This document shows, in pieces, positions 15,383 through 21,937 of a DNA stretch of 21,937 bases (the stretch's first letter is position 1; each line of letters starts with the position of its first letter). The position numbers and the translations under genes are program-made. The notes beneath the pieces are model-generated. The model was not told the origin of the DNA. It did not search any database and was given only the letters and a program-made list of their open reading frames with translations. Location: contig DDYY01000047.1 in the NCBI GenBank assembly GCA_002346225.1, positions 607 to 22,543 on the forward strand, read 5' to 3'. The DNA comes from Bacteroidetes bacterium UBA3022 (lineage in GTDB: Bacteria > Bacteroidota > Bacteroidia > Chitinophagales > BACL12).

Positions 15383-16555
15383 TTATTGTTTGATAAAAGT
15401 ACGCACATACTGCGCTGATGCTGCTTGCACTTTTACAACATAAATGCCATGGGAAAGTCCTTCCAAGGGTAACTGCCAGCTATTTAATCCATGCAGAATA
15501 TGAGTGGGTATTTCCTTTAGAGTTTGACCCGACAAATTGCAAACGGATAAAAGGCCTTCACTACTTGATGACGCATGGTAGGAAATGTTTAGTTCAGAGG
15601 TCACAGGATTTGGCCATAATAAAACGCTGTCCGAATCGTGTTCAACAGTGAGCGCCTGACGTCCGATAGTAGAAGGTGATTCTCGCGTAAATTCTGAAAA
15701 AAACCGCCAGAGCTCTGCACTTCCGGCAATATCTCCGCTGGTGTATCCAAATGCAAAAACAGAGAAGAAATCATAAGGAGTCCCCGGCCAGGTATGACCG
15801 CCATTTTTTATAATGTAATAGTCCAGTCGTGCCTCAGGACAATCGAAGCTAAATAGCCGGGCGGTTGTGTTGTCTTCCGGGTCGGTATTGGGCACAATAT
15901 TGATCATTTTGTCGGAACAGTTATTGATTGTTCTCCACAAGCCAATAGTTTGCTTTAAACTTACCCAACCCGGTCCGCCTGAAATTGAGGAAATATCATC
16001 ACCTGTTCCATGGAAGTGTATAACAGGCATCGGGTATTCCGGCGCACACGATGCATAAATATCGGTTATCATTGTGCCGGTAACACTGCCCACCGCGGCA
16101 ATTCGGTCGCTTAACTCACATGCCAGACGGTATGCCATGTCGCCTCCGTTGCTCATTCCACAGGCATAAACACGTGTAAGATCGATGTTGTACAGGAGGG
16201 AAATACTGTCAATTAGTTGGCTTATAAATGCTACATCATTGAATGATGTATAATCGCTGTAGTAATCTTCTCCGGCATTCCATGTGTTGTTGAAAGCAGT
16301 TGGATAAACAACAAGAAAACCGGCAGTATCCGCAACAAAGGATAAGCCATCATAATTTTGTTGTCCAACTCCATTCCCTCCAAATCCATGCATACTTATT
16401 ACAAGCGGAGTTGCCAGTGATTCATCGTAGGCTGAAGGTATAAACAGTCGATATAAAAGTTCATTCCCATCTATTGAAATTGAACCGTTTACATTTGTTT
16501 GGCCATTGACATTAAAAAACATACCCAAAAGAAATATATAAATAACGTATTTCAT
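15383..16555 (-). CDS. Secreted PHB-depolymerase/feruloyl-esterase-like alpha/beta hydrolase with T9SS domain
   Basis: This 390-residue exported esterase is related to the LpqC/polyhydroxybutyrate depolymerase and feruloyl esterase group; likely substrates are polyester or plant cell-wall esters (inferred from family only). The signal peptide is MKYVIYIFLLGMFFNVNGQ. The catalytic triad candidates are Ser135 in GMSNGG, Asp186 or Asp187 in HGTGDD and His254 in NGGHTWPG; the oxyanion-side HGFGGNG is at 56-62. The last ~90 residues (LLWPNPVTSE to RTFIKQ) are a T9SS type A sorting domain. It lies 13 bases after the barrel-protein gene, so the two are probably co-transcribed. The DNA is AT-rich (17 of 60 G+C by hand count in 16441-16500). 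Confidence 0.9.
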   Translation of the reverse strand: MKYVIYIFLLGMFFNVNGQTNVNGSISIDGNELLYRLFIPSAYDESLATPLVISMHGFGGNGVGQQNYDGLSFVADTAGFLVVYPTAFNNTWNAGEDYYSDYTSFNDVAFISQLIDSISLLYNIDLTRVYACGMSNGGDMAYRLACELSDRIAAVGSVTGTMITDIYASCAPEYPMPVIHFHGTGDDISSISGGPGWVSLKQTIGLWRTINNCSDKMINIVPNTDPEDNTTARLFSFDCPEARLDYYIIKNGGHTWPGTPYDFFSVFAFGYTSGDIAGSAELWRFFSEFTRESPSTIGRQALTVEHDSDSVLLWPNPVTSELNISYHASSSSEGLLSVCNLSGQTLKEIPTHILHGLNSWQLPLEGLSHGIYVVKVQAASAQYVRTFIKQ

Positions 16556-16568
16556 ATTTAATTGATTA

Positions 16569-17222
16569 CTAGTATAACTTATAACTTACTCCGAATCGCA
16601 CATGCACGCCCATCCCGTTTACACTGCTGCTCAGACCCGGCGTCGATTGAATATCGCCGTCAATGGTATAGTTATCCAACCGGAATTGCATATTGCTGAA
16701 AACTAAGGCGAAATTGACTCCGAAAGAGGAGCTAAAATACCAGTGCAGTCCATTGGTGATTCCCATATAAGGTCCTCTGTAGAGTATTTCAACAGCCCTG
16801 CCTTTATCATCGTCATTGCTGAGTGAAAGGGTGGAAAGCCCCAGAAGTCCGCCCACATACCAGTTGAAATAAGGATAATTAGCCAGATAAAACCGCACAT
16901 CACCGGCTGCAGAATAATAGATTGAACCACTTTTTCCAACGTACAAGGGGTCTTCGTAATAATTGCCAAAACTGCCACTTACACCTATTGACAACATTTC
17001 CAATACGCCCATTTGAATGCTTACAACGGCATTGGAGGTGAGTGCATTTCCGGTTCTGCCAAATAACTCATTACCGTCCTGCCACATATAATGTTCCAGT
17101 CCGTAGGCACCAATATCATAGCCTGCCATGATGGTAACAGTACCTTCCTTATTCGAGCTTTTCTGTGCATGCACATGCAACGCAGCAGAGCAAAAGAGCA
17201 GCATCAGGTAAATATACTTCAT
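16569..17222 (-). CDS. Small outer-membrane beta-barrel protein, function unknown
   Basis: The product has 217 residues. A signal peptide (MKYIYLMLLFCSAALHVHAQ) at ATG 17222 is followed by alternating strands rich in Gly, Ser and Tyr (VTIMAGYDIGAYG, LSIGVSGSFGNYY, WYVGGLLGLSTLSL, GVNFALVFSNMQF) ending in VRFGVSYKLY. The aromatic terminal residue and size fit an OmpW/OmpX-like 8-stranded barrel, but no exact family is recognised. The esterase gene follows after 13 bases; a link between the two is likely by context only. No perfect promoter box was found in the 132 bases upstream. Confidence 0.75.
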   Translation of the reverse strand: MKYIYLMLLFCSAALHVHAQKSSNKEGTVTIMAGYDIGAYGLEHYMWQDGNELFGRTGNALTSNAVVSIQMGVLEMLSIGVSGSFGNYYEDPLYVGKSGSIYYSAAGDVRFYLANYPYFNWYVGGLLGLSTLSLSNDDDKGRAVEILYRGPYMGITNGLHWYFSSSFGVNFALVFSNMQFRLDNYTIDGDIQSTPGLSSSVNGMGVHVRFGVSYKLY

Positions 17223-17354
17223 AGGTTTTCGGCGCTATGAAGATATACAATTTGAAATTATTTTTTGTTGGGTATAGAGGGCAGATAATAGCGGTGCGGT
17301 TGCATAAAATATCGGTCAGAGCATACATGTCCGGACAAACACAACCTTTAAAGC

Positions 17355-18227
17355 TTAATAAACACTAAGCTGATGTTGTACATCTCGCACATAAGTGCCT
17401 CCAAACAACAGGGCATGTACCAGCAACGGATATAATTGAAAAAGACTAATACGCTGTTTCCATCCGGGGACAAGCGGATAGGTGTTCTGATAAGCGGAGT
17501 AGAAGGCATCCGGGAAACCGCCAAAAAGGGCAGTCATGGCAATGTCGCATTCCCGGTGCGACCATGCAACGGCCGGATCTATCAGAACGGGCTCCTGTCG
17601 GTTGTTTACCATGACATTGCCACTCCAAAGGTCACCATGGATCAGACTGGGGAACTCATCCGGAACCATTTCGGGCAGTCTGCGTCCCAGCCGTTCCAGT
17701 TGTCTGTGGCTGTTGGAAGATAATACGCCTGTGTCTACCGCCTTCTTGATGAGCGGTTCCAAACGCCGGGTGATATAAAACGAAGGGAAATCGGTGCAAG
17801 CCTGATTTTGCTGTTCCAGCGCTCCCATATAGTTATCGTGGTCGAGACCGAATGCACCACCTTGCTGTAAATGCATGGAGGCTAATTGCTCTCCCAGTGT
17901 GGTGAATGCCATTTCATCCTGTTTGCCTGAATGAATCCATTCCATAATAAGCACCTCGTGCTGCTCATCGGCATCCCGGTGCAGTACTTCAGGAATATAT
18001 CCCTTGAAATGCTGCCGAAGGAGTTCGAGTCCTGTGGCTTCTTTCTTCAGCAGGTCGGGATATGCTGCAGCATCCTGCCATTTGAGGAAGAAATAATGGG
18101 CGTCCGTTCGTATTTGAAAACATTTGTTGATAGAACCACCGCTGACAGGCAGATAGCTCACTGACCGGGGTGTGCCACCGGTTAATTCTTGCAGTGCCTC
18201 CCAAAACAAGTGTTCCGGTACCTGCAT
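17355..18227 (-). CDS. Fructosamine kinase family protein
   Basis: This 290-residue cytoplasmic kinase of the fructosamine/ketosamine-3-kinase family phosphorylates sugar adducts on glycated lysines so that they fall off, a protein-repair reaction. It has GGSINKCFQI (30-39), the ATP-lysine candidate Lys49 (FFLKW), the catalytic HGDLWSGN (197-204; Asp199 and Asn204), the metal-binding Asp217 in LIDPAVAWSHRECDIAM, and the family-typical FGGF that follows. ATG 18227 shares one base with the stop of the gene upstream (TGATG), which implies translational coupling to the secreted 553-residue protein. Substrate specificity is not proven; bacterial members may act on free ribulosamines. Confidence 0.93.
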   Translation of the reverse strand: MQVPEHLFWEALQELTGGTPRSVSYLPVSGGSINKCFQIRTDAHYFFLKWQDAAAYPDLLKKEATGLELLRQHFKGYIPEVLHRDADEQHEVLIMEWIHSGKQDEMAFTTLGEQLASMHLQQGGAFGLDHDNYMGALEQQNQACTDFPSFYITRRLEPLIKKAVDTGVLSSNSHRQLERLGRRLPEMVPDEFPSLIHGDLWSGNVMVNNRQEPVLIDPAVAWSHRECDIAMTALFGGFPDAFYSAYQNTYPLVPGWKQRISLFQLYPLLVHALLFGGTYVRDVQHQLSVY

Positions 18228-19888
18228 CAGCCACCTCTGTTGTAGGCATTATCCAGTGCAACACGGGCTTTTTGATACCAGGGGTCTTCATATACAAAGT
18301 CGAAAAGTATGCTGTTGATACAGGTGCGCTTAACCCTGTTGTTGTTGTCAACCTCGTCCATATAAATGCGGTAACGACCGGCAGGCATATAAATCGGATA
18401 CAGATTTTTAATCCGTAAATCGATAATAGAGTATTTTTTATCCTCGATAAGACCATCGGGCGAATGGAATCGGATTACATCCGCCATGGTGTAATCATTG
18501 AACTTGTCTTCTTCCTGCTGATTTCCGTTGAATATACTTACAGCATTGGAGGCTTGTTGCAGTGTGAATTCTATGTATTCTCCCTTGCCGTTGCCATCCA
18601 CTCCTTCGCACCAGCAGGTTTGACGTGCCAGATTAGGCTGTCCGTTGAATACGCTGTCTTCTTCATTATAATTGCTGATATCGAAGGCAAAGATGGGGTG
18701 TCCACTTTCTTTAATCGCTATGCCCGATTGCTGGCCTTTGCAATTTCCCTGTATGAAATCGTTCATTAAATAGGAACTGTACAGCCGCTTTTGAAGCCCT
18801 TTTTCCAGTAAATCAAGGTCTGTCGGATTGCCTGTTTGGTAGCGCTGGAGGGTGTCTGAGAAATTGGCCTCGTAGGTAACAACATAGTTGCGGTCATTTA
18901 GCCTAGTAGGTGTTTTATCCCAGGAAGAGGCTGTAACATTGGTGATGGGCGCCGGGATGATGGATTTCTCTTCCCTTAGCAGCGTGCTGCCGCATTGCTG
19001 AAGGTTTTCCCGCAGGGCAAGAAAGGCGATTCCCTTGCTGCTTCCCGCAGGAATATTGCGCACTTTCAGTATTTGTTCGCGCTCACCGGTATAGCCCGAT
19101 TCATATGAAGCGCCCTGAGGAAGAATAGGAGTTACATCGAAAATATCGTGCTGAATGTAGACTTCTTTAAGATTCTCCTTCCAATCTCTGGGTGTTCCCA
19201 GCTGGTAGGGGGCATATATCTGCATTTCTTCGCGCCCGCATAAAGTGGTAGGCAATTTTATAAAACTCAACAGGTTAAAAGTTTCATTCGGCTTGAATTC
19301 CACATCGGTGCTCATTCTGATTTCCATGCTGAGGCACTCGGTGTTTTTATCCAGATTATAAGGGTCGTCGTCTATCCATCTGAATTCAACCCATACTTTG
19401 GTGTAATTGAGTCGGGTATTGTTCTTAAACAAGTCGGTATAAATTCCCAGCGACCGGAGGTTTTCACTGCTTACATACCTGCGGATAAACAAGCGTTGTC
19501 CAAAGTTGTCCTTGATTTGCTGCCGTATATCTGTGCCGGGATCTGACACCTGAAAAATATCAATAAACAGTTTCGACATAATATCGAGTAAAGGTGAGCG
19601 GTATCCCGGACGGAAATCGTTGAAATACAACTGAATGGGCTGGGTAACATTCACTACACCGTACTGATCGCCGGTGTTGCGTGCCGAATACAATATATCA
19701 TATATAACATTGGAATCCAGCCCGCGGACATCGATGAGTTCCTTGTCGATGGTGATATTCATGTGTTTATCGCTGGGGTATATATTGCCGGTTATGGCAG
19801 ATAAACCGTTAAAGCGACTGTCCTGAGCGAAAGAAATAGAAGAAAGGAAAAGGAAAAAGACAGGTAGCAGGCGGAGCCTTGAAGTCAT
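18227..19888 (-). CDS. Secreted protein with possible C-terminal discoidin/NADase-type glycan-binding domain
   Basis: The product has 553 residues. The signal peptide is MTSRLRLLPVFFLFLSSISF at ATG 19888; a longer frame to 19966 lies inside the SCP2 gene. Residues ~25-350 are not recognised: they are strand-rich, with ITIDKELIDVRGLDSNVIYD, two Cys (185, 217) and YAPYQLGTPRDW. Residues ~375-535 contain WCEGVDGNGKGEYIEF (426-441), SIFNGNQ (451-457), a Y/R-x-K-x-h-D-L/R-I pattern and YRIYMDEVD. This order resembles the NADase-type glycan-binding (discoidin-like) domain seen in exported bacterial proteins. There is no T9SS domain. The gene sits between the SCP2 gene (10 bases away) and the fructosamine kinase gene (1-base overlap). 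The function is unknown. Confidence 0.72.
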   Translation of the reverse strand: MTSRLRLLPVFFLFLSSISFAQDSRFNGLSAITGNIYPSDKHMNITIDKELIDVRGLDSNVIYDILYSARNTGDQYGVVNVTQPIQLYFNDFRPGYRSPLLDIMSKLFIDIFQVSDPGTDIRQQIKDNFGQRLFIRRYVSSENLRSLGIYTDLFKNNTRLNYTKVWVEFRWIDDDPYNLDKNTECLSMEIRMSTDVEFKPNETFNLLSFIKLPTTLCGREEMQIYAPYQLGTPRDWKENLKEVYIQHDIFDVTPILPQGASYESGYTGEREQILKVRNIPAGSSKGIAFLALRENLQQCGSTLLREEKSIIPAPITNVTASSWDKTPTRLNDRNYVVTYEANFSDTLQRYQTGNPTDLDLLEKGLQKRLYSSYLMNDFIQGNCKGQQSGIAIKESGHPIFAFDISNYNEEDSVFNGQPNLARQTCWCEGVDGNGKGEYIEFTLQQASNAVSIFNGNQQEEDKFNDYTMADVIRFHSPDGLIEDKKYSIIDLRIKNLYPIYMPAGRYRIYMDEVDNNNRVKRTCINSILFDFVYEDPWYQKARVALDNAYNRGG

Positions 19889-19898
19889 ATCGGGTATT

Positions 19899-20249
19899 TT
19901 AGTCTTTATAATAATCTTCACAACGGTGGAACATGCCGGCAAAATCGAGCATGGCGCCAATGTCACTGACCTTTACTTTACCAAACATAAAAGCCATCTG
20001 CGGATTGGTGCGCCCCCATTCAACATCTTCGTAAGTGCTGTCGCTGGCTTTGATTTCACAGGTAGCTGTTCCTTCCAAACCCTCATGAACAGAAATCGTG
20101 CCGTCATCTATGGCAACGGTGAACTGTCCGCCTCTTTCTCCTTCAATATCGAGATGAAAGATGGCAGCATATCCGGGTTCGGCTTTTTCGGGTCGAAAGC
20201 GGTCTTGCAGAGAATGTACGATTTCCTTTGCTGTCGCTGGCTTTTGCAT
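19899..20249 (-). CDS. SCP2 sterol-carrier-domain protein
   Basis: This 116-residue single-domain protein of the SCP2 fold binds lipids or acyl chains in a hydrophobic tunnel in the families studied. Typical features are GYAAIFHLDIEG, GGQFTVAIDDGTISV, the acidic TATCEIKASDSTYEDV strand and NPQMAFMFGKVKVSDIGAML near the end. It has no signal peptide and should be cytoplasmic. ATG 20249 lies 20 bases after a perfect -7 box and begins the three-gene operon. Bacterial ligands of such proteins are mostly unknown. Confidence 0.9.
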   Translation of the reverse strand: MQKPATAKEIVHSLQDRFRPEKAEPGYAAIFHLDIEGERGGQFTVAIDDGTISVHEGLEGTATCEIKASDSTYEDVEWGRTNPQMAFMFGKVKVSDIGAMLDFAGMFHRCEDYYKD

Positions 20250-20269
20250 GAATGGGTCGAATTTGAGTT

Positions 20270-20277
20270 CAAAGGTA
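20270..20277 (-). promoter_or_regulatory. Predicted -7 promoter box of the SCP2 operon
   Basis: On the minus strand this reads TACCTTTG, a perfect TAnnTTTG match identical to the dapD box. It lies 20 bases before ATG 20249 and faces away from the box at 20297-20304, so the 69-base gap is a compact divergent promoter. Confidence 0.5.
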
Positions 20278-20296
20278 AACGTTACCCCCTATAGTT

Positions 20297-20304
20297 TAAT
20301 TTTG
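20297..20304 (+). promoter_or_regulatory. Predicted -7 promoter box of the Hsp15-type gene
   Basis: TAATTTTG is a perfect TAnnTTTG match. Its last base is the G of an in-frame GTG (20304), so that GTG cannot be the start of a transcript made here. GTG 20310 (five bases on) or 20319 (14 bases on) is. Confidence 0.5.
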
Positions 20305-20318
20305 TGCCTGTGGAAACT

Positions 20319-20693
20319 GTGGAAAAATGTCGTATCGATAAATGGTTGTGGGCCATCAGGTGCTACAAGACAAGAAGTGCTGCCTCAGAAGCTGCAACGA
20401 GCGGGAAAGTGAAAGTGGACGGACAGGCGGTCAAAGCATCCTACATGGTTACGGTGGGAAAAACAGTGGCGGTTCGGAAAGGAGTGGTCACTTACACTTA
20501 TAAAGTGCTCGGTCTGATTGAAAAAAGAGTAGGGGCAGCTGTGGCCAGAGAGCACTATGAAGATCTGACCCCGCCGGAAGAACTGGATAAGCTCAAAATG
20601 GACTCCCTGCTACCCGCCGCTTTTCGCGAAAGGGGCACCGGGCGACCTACCAAAAAGGAGCGCCGCGATATCGACAAGTTCAATCGAAATTAA
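20319..20693 (+). CDS. hslR: Hsp15-type S4-domain RNA-binding protein
   Basis: The product has 124 residues. An S4 RNA-binding domain lies at the N-terminus (CRIDKWLWAIRCYKTRSAAS, GKVKVDGQAVKASYMV) and a basic tail (GTGRPTKKERRDIDKFNRN) at the end, as in Hsp15. In E. coli, Hsp15 recognises 50S subunits stalled with peptidyl-tRNA and helps to recycle them after heat shock. Three in-frame GTG codons (20304, 20310, 20319) could start it; 20319 is chosen because family members begin M-E-K-x-R-I-D-K-W-L-W and because the -7 box covers the first. Its TAA stop overlaps the bestrophin gene's stop through a shared TTAA. Orthology to E. coli hslR is by domain layout. Confidence 0.85.
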   Translation: MEKCRIDKWLWAIRCYKTRSAASEAATSGKVKVDGQAVKASYMVTVGKTVAVRKGVVTYTYKVLGLIEKRVGAAVAREHYEDLTPPEELDKLKMDSLLPAAFRERGTGRPTKKERRDIDKFNRN

Positions 20694-21568
20694 TGTCCCG
20701 GAACATCGGGTAGCAACTCCTCCACATTCTCTTTGATGGTAATGTAGATGTCATCGGTAGGAAGGTCGTTGGCATCTTTTCCAAATGGGTCTTCAATTTC
20801 CTCGGCTATCATTTCAATACTGGCGAAAATGTAGAATAGGATGGGTACGATGGCTGCACTCCAGTACCCGAACTCCCGAACGAAGCCAATGGGCATGCTG
20901 AATATATATAGAAATATCACCTTTTTAAGAAAGATATTGTACGAGTAAGGAATAGGCGTTTTCTTAATGCGTTCGCAGGCGCCTATGTTATCGGTGAATG
21001 ATTGCAGCTCATTGTTGAGGAACAGCATTTCTTCCTGGCTGATGTGGCCGCTGTCTAACTGGCCTTTGATTTCTGTATACATCGCCAGCATCACCTGATT
21101 GGGAACATGACCCTGCCTATTGTAGTAAGCGGTAGTATAGCGATCGCATTCCGCCAGCTTTCTGATATCAACAGGTCCCCTCAGATGCTCCTTGGCAGCG
21201 TAAATGTAATTGGGAATGAGCACCCCGAATCGTTCCCGCACCTGCTTATCCCTGATATGCACGGCAATTTTGAGCGCCAGGTTCCTGCTGTTATTGACAA
21301 AGCTGCCCCAGATCTTGCGGCCTTCCCACCATCTGTCATAAGCGGAGTTGGTTCTGAATACCAGCAACAGTGAAAGTACAAAACCCACCAAAGCGTGAAT
21401 GGCCGTGGTGTTTTTAAACTGAACATGAAATACATCGTTTTCCAGATAGGCAATTAGTGCCGTATAGGCTGCAATGGCGAAAATAGCAGGCATATTCCTG
21501 CGAAGGGTATCGCTTTTTCTAAAGGCGAATATCAGCTTCCACCAGTCTTTGGGGTTGTACAGTACCAT
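20690..21568 (-). CDS. Bestrophin-like anion channel protein
   Basis: This 292-residue inner-membrane protein of the bestrophin/UPF0187 (YneE) family forms pentameric channels for anions or, in some bacteria, cations. It has hydrophobic segments near residues 25-45 and 58-70, the FRTNSAYDRWWEGRKIWG motif after them, further membrane segments near 218-235 and 236-255, and the family calcium-clasp-like EDPFGKDANDLP near 258-271. The length matches the bacterial family. ATG 21568 is the start; the leader is without a good Shine-Dalgarno sequence. Its stop shares TTAA with the convergent Hsp15-type gene, leaving no room for a separate terminator. Confidence 0.93.
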   Translation of the reverse strand: MVLYNPKDWWKLIFAFRKSDTLRRNMPAIFAIAAYTALIAYLENDVFHVQFKNTTAIHALVGFVLSLLLVFRTNSAYDRWWEGRKIWGSFVNNSRNLALKIAVHIRDKQVRERFGVLIPNYIYAAKEHLRGPVDIRKLAECDRYTTAYYNRQGHVPNQVMLAMYTEIKGQLDSGHISQEEMLFLNNELQSFTDNIGACERIKKTPIPYSYNIFLKKVIFLYIFSMPIGFVREFGYWSAAIVPILFYIFASIEMIAEEIEDPFGKDANDLPTDDIYITIKENVEELLPDVPGH

Positions 21569-21693
21569 GGAAATCAGGTTTTGGGGGTGAACGGAGGATT
21601 CTCTAAAGTTACCAAAAAAGGAAAAATATCCGACCCTTACAATATTTCTTTTCCTGAGTCGACTACAGGGTATTATTCACTTAAAAGTAGCAT

Positions 21694-21937
21694 ATGTACT
21701 ACACAACAACAGATGCCGCAAAAGGCACCCACGGCAGCAGGTCCAAAGGACCGCAGTACCGTTCAGCGCAAAGAGCCGCTGTAAACATTTACAAAACCAA
21801 TAACACCTATGAAATGCTGGTATTTGCCCCCGGGCGGATTCGGGAACACTTTAGCGTGGAAGTAGAGGGAGCGGACTTGACAGTCTCCTACAGACCACCG
21901 GAAGGATTTCCACGACCCGATTGGGTAAGACGCGAAT
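21694..21937 (+). CDS. Second Hsp20-like protein, cut by the right window edge
   Basis: A frame begins at ATG 21694 and is open to the edge after 81 codons. Stop codons lie just upstream in frame, so the start is well bounded. After a polar ~30-residue arm (MYYTTTDAAKGTHGSRSKGP...), the sequence VNIYKTNNTYEMLVFAPG, then HFSVEVEGADLTVSY and DWVRRE, follows the first half of an alpha-crystallin domain, including the PG after the second strand and the RRE before the next. The conserved GxL motif and C-terminal tail are beyond the window. The polar N-terminal arm is unlike the aromatic one of the Hsp20 at 6432-6860. It is divergent from the bestrophin gene; the 125-base gap shows no clear promoter box. 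Confidence 0.78.
   Translation, partial: MYYTTTDAAKGTHGSRSKGPQYRSAQRAAVNIYKTNNTYEMLVFAPGRIREHFSVEVEGADLTVSYRPPEGFPRPDWVRRE

Noticed and set aside
17328..17337. Palindrome TGTCCGGACA between the fructosamine kinase and barrel-protein genes
   Set aside because: A perfect 10-base palindrome is expected about once per kilobase by chance, and nothing else supports an operator.
17337..17365. Possible hairpin AGCTTA/TAAGCT at the end of the fructosamine kinase gene
   Set aside because: Only six AT-rich pairs with an eight-base loop, overlapping the stop codon, and no T-tract after it; too weak for a terminator.
21604..21611. TAACTTTA on the minus strand as a bestrophin -7 box
   Set aside because: The last fixed base is A instead of G and it lies 35 bases from the ATG; not as good as the other boxes.
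1..21937. Possible defence system, prophage or insertion sequence
   Set aside because: No transposase, integrase, nuclease, toxin-antitoxin pair, phage gene, terminal repeats or direct repeats were seen; all genes are housekeeping, stress or envelope functions.

Overview
The window looks like a chromosomal segment of a Bacteroidota bacterium, probably of the Chitinophagales/Saprospirales kind. I infer this from four secreted proteins with type IX secretion (T9SS) C-terminal sorting domains, a TonB-dependent receptor with a carboxypeptidase-regulatory-like domain, seven perfect copies of the Bacteroidota -7 promoter box TAnnTTTG just upstream of start codons, and almost no Shine-Dalgarno sequences. 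No mobile element, CRISPR array, tRNA or rRNA was seen. Gene density is very high: no gap exceeds about 140 bases, so there is no long non-coding stretch.

Layout. 3-2165 (+) is the 3' part of a TonB-dependent receptor. It converges on a pirin with an export signal (2197-3156, -), which is divergent from a secreted M28 metallopeptidase (3278-5071, +). A block of minus-strand genes follows: a YbdG-type mechanosensitive channel (5074-6327), an Hsp20 chaperone with a clear terminator (6432-6860), a YfcE-type phosphoesterase overlapping miaA (7000-8438), and two T9SS cargo proteins (8488-10095 and 10193-13039). The second of these carries six tandem MopE-like calcium-binding-type repeats. Next come cca and dapD, overlapping by four bases (13065-15325), then a T9SS-exported esterase and a small outer-membrane barrel protein (15383-17222). 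The last minus-strand operon (17355-20249) encodes an SCP2-domain protein, a secreted 553-residue protein with a possible glycan-binding C-terminal domain, and a fructosamine-kinase-like protein. An Hsp15-type S4 protein (20319-20693, +) converges on a bestrophin-like channel (20690-21568, -). The right edge cuts a second, divergent Hsp20-like gene (21694 onward, +).

How the genes fit together. Most are housekeeping (miaA, cca, dapD, hslR) or envelope and stress functions (channels, small heat shock proteins). Cell-surface or secreted proteins sit between them: receptor, peptidase, esterase, repeat protein and barrel protein. Within the minus-strand blocks, coupling is by very short overlaps: GTGA for miaA/phosphoesterase, TTGA for dapD/cca, and TGATG for the 553-residue protein/fructosamine kinase.

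No clearly new defence or mobile system is visible. The best candidates for something undescribed are the SCP2/secreted protein/fructosamine-kinase operon, the exported pirin, the MopE-repeat T9SS protein, and a run of promoter boxes placed so close to start codons that some mRNAs should be leaderless or nearly so.
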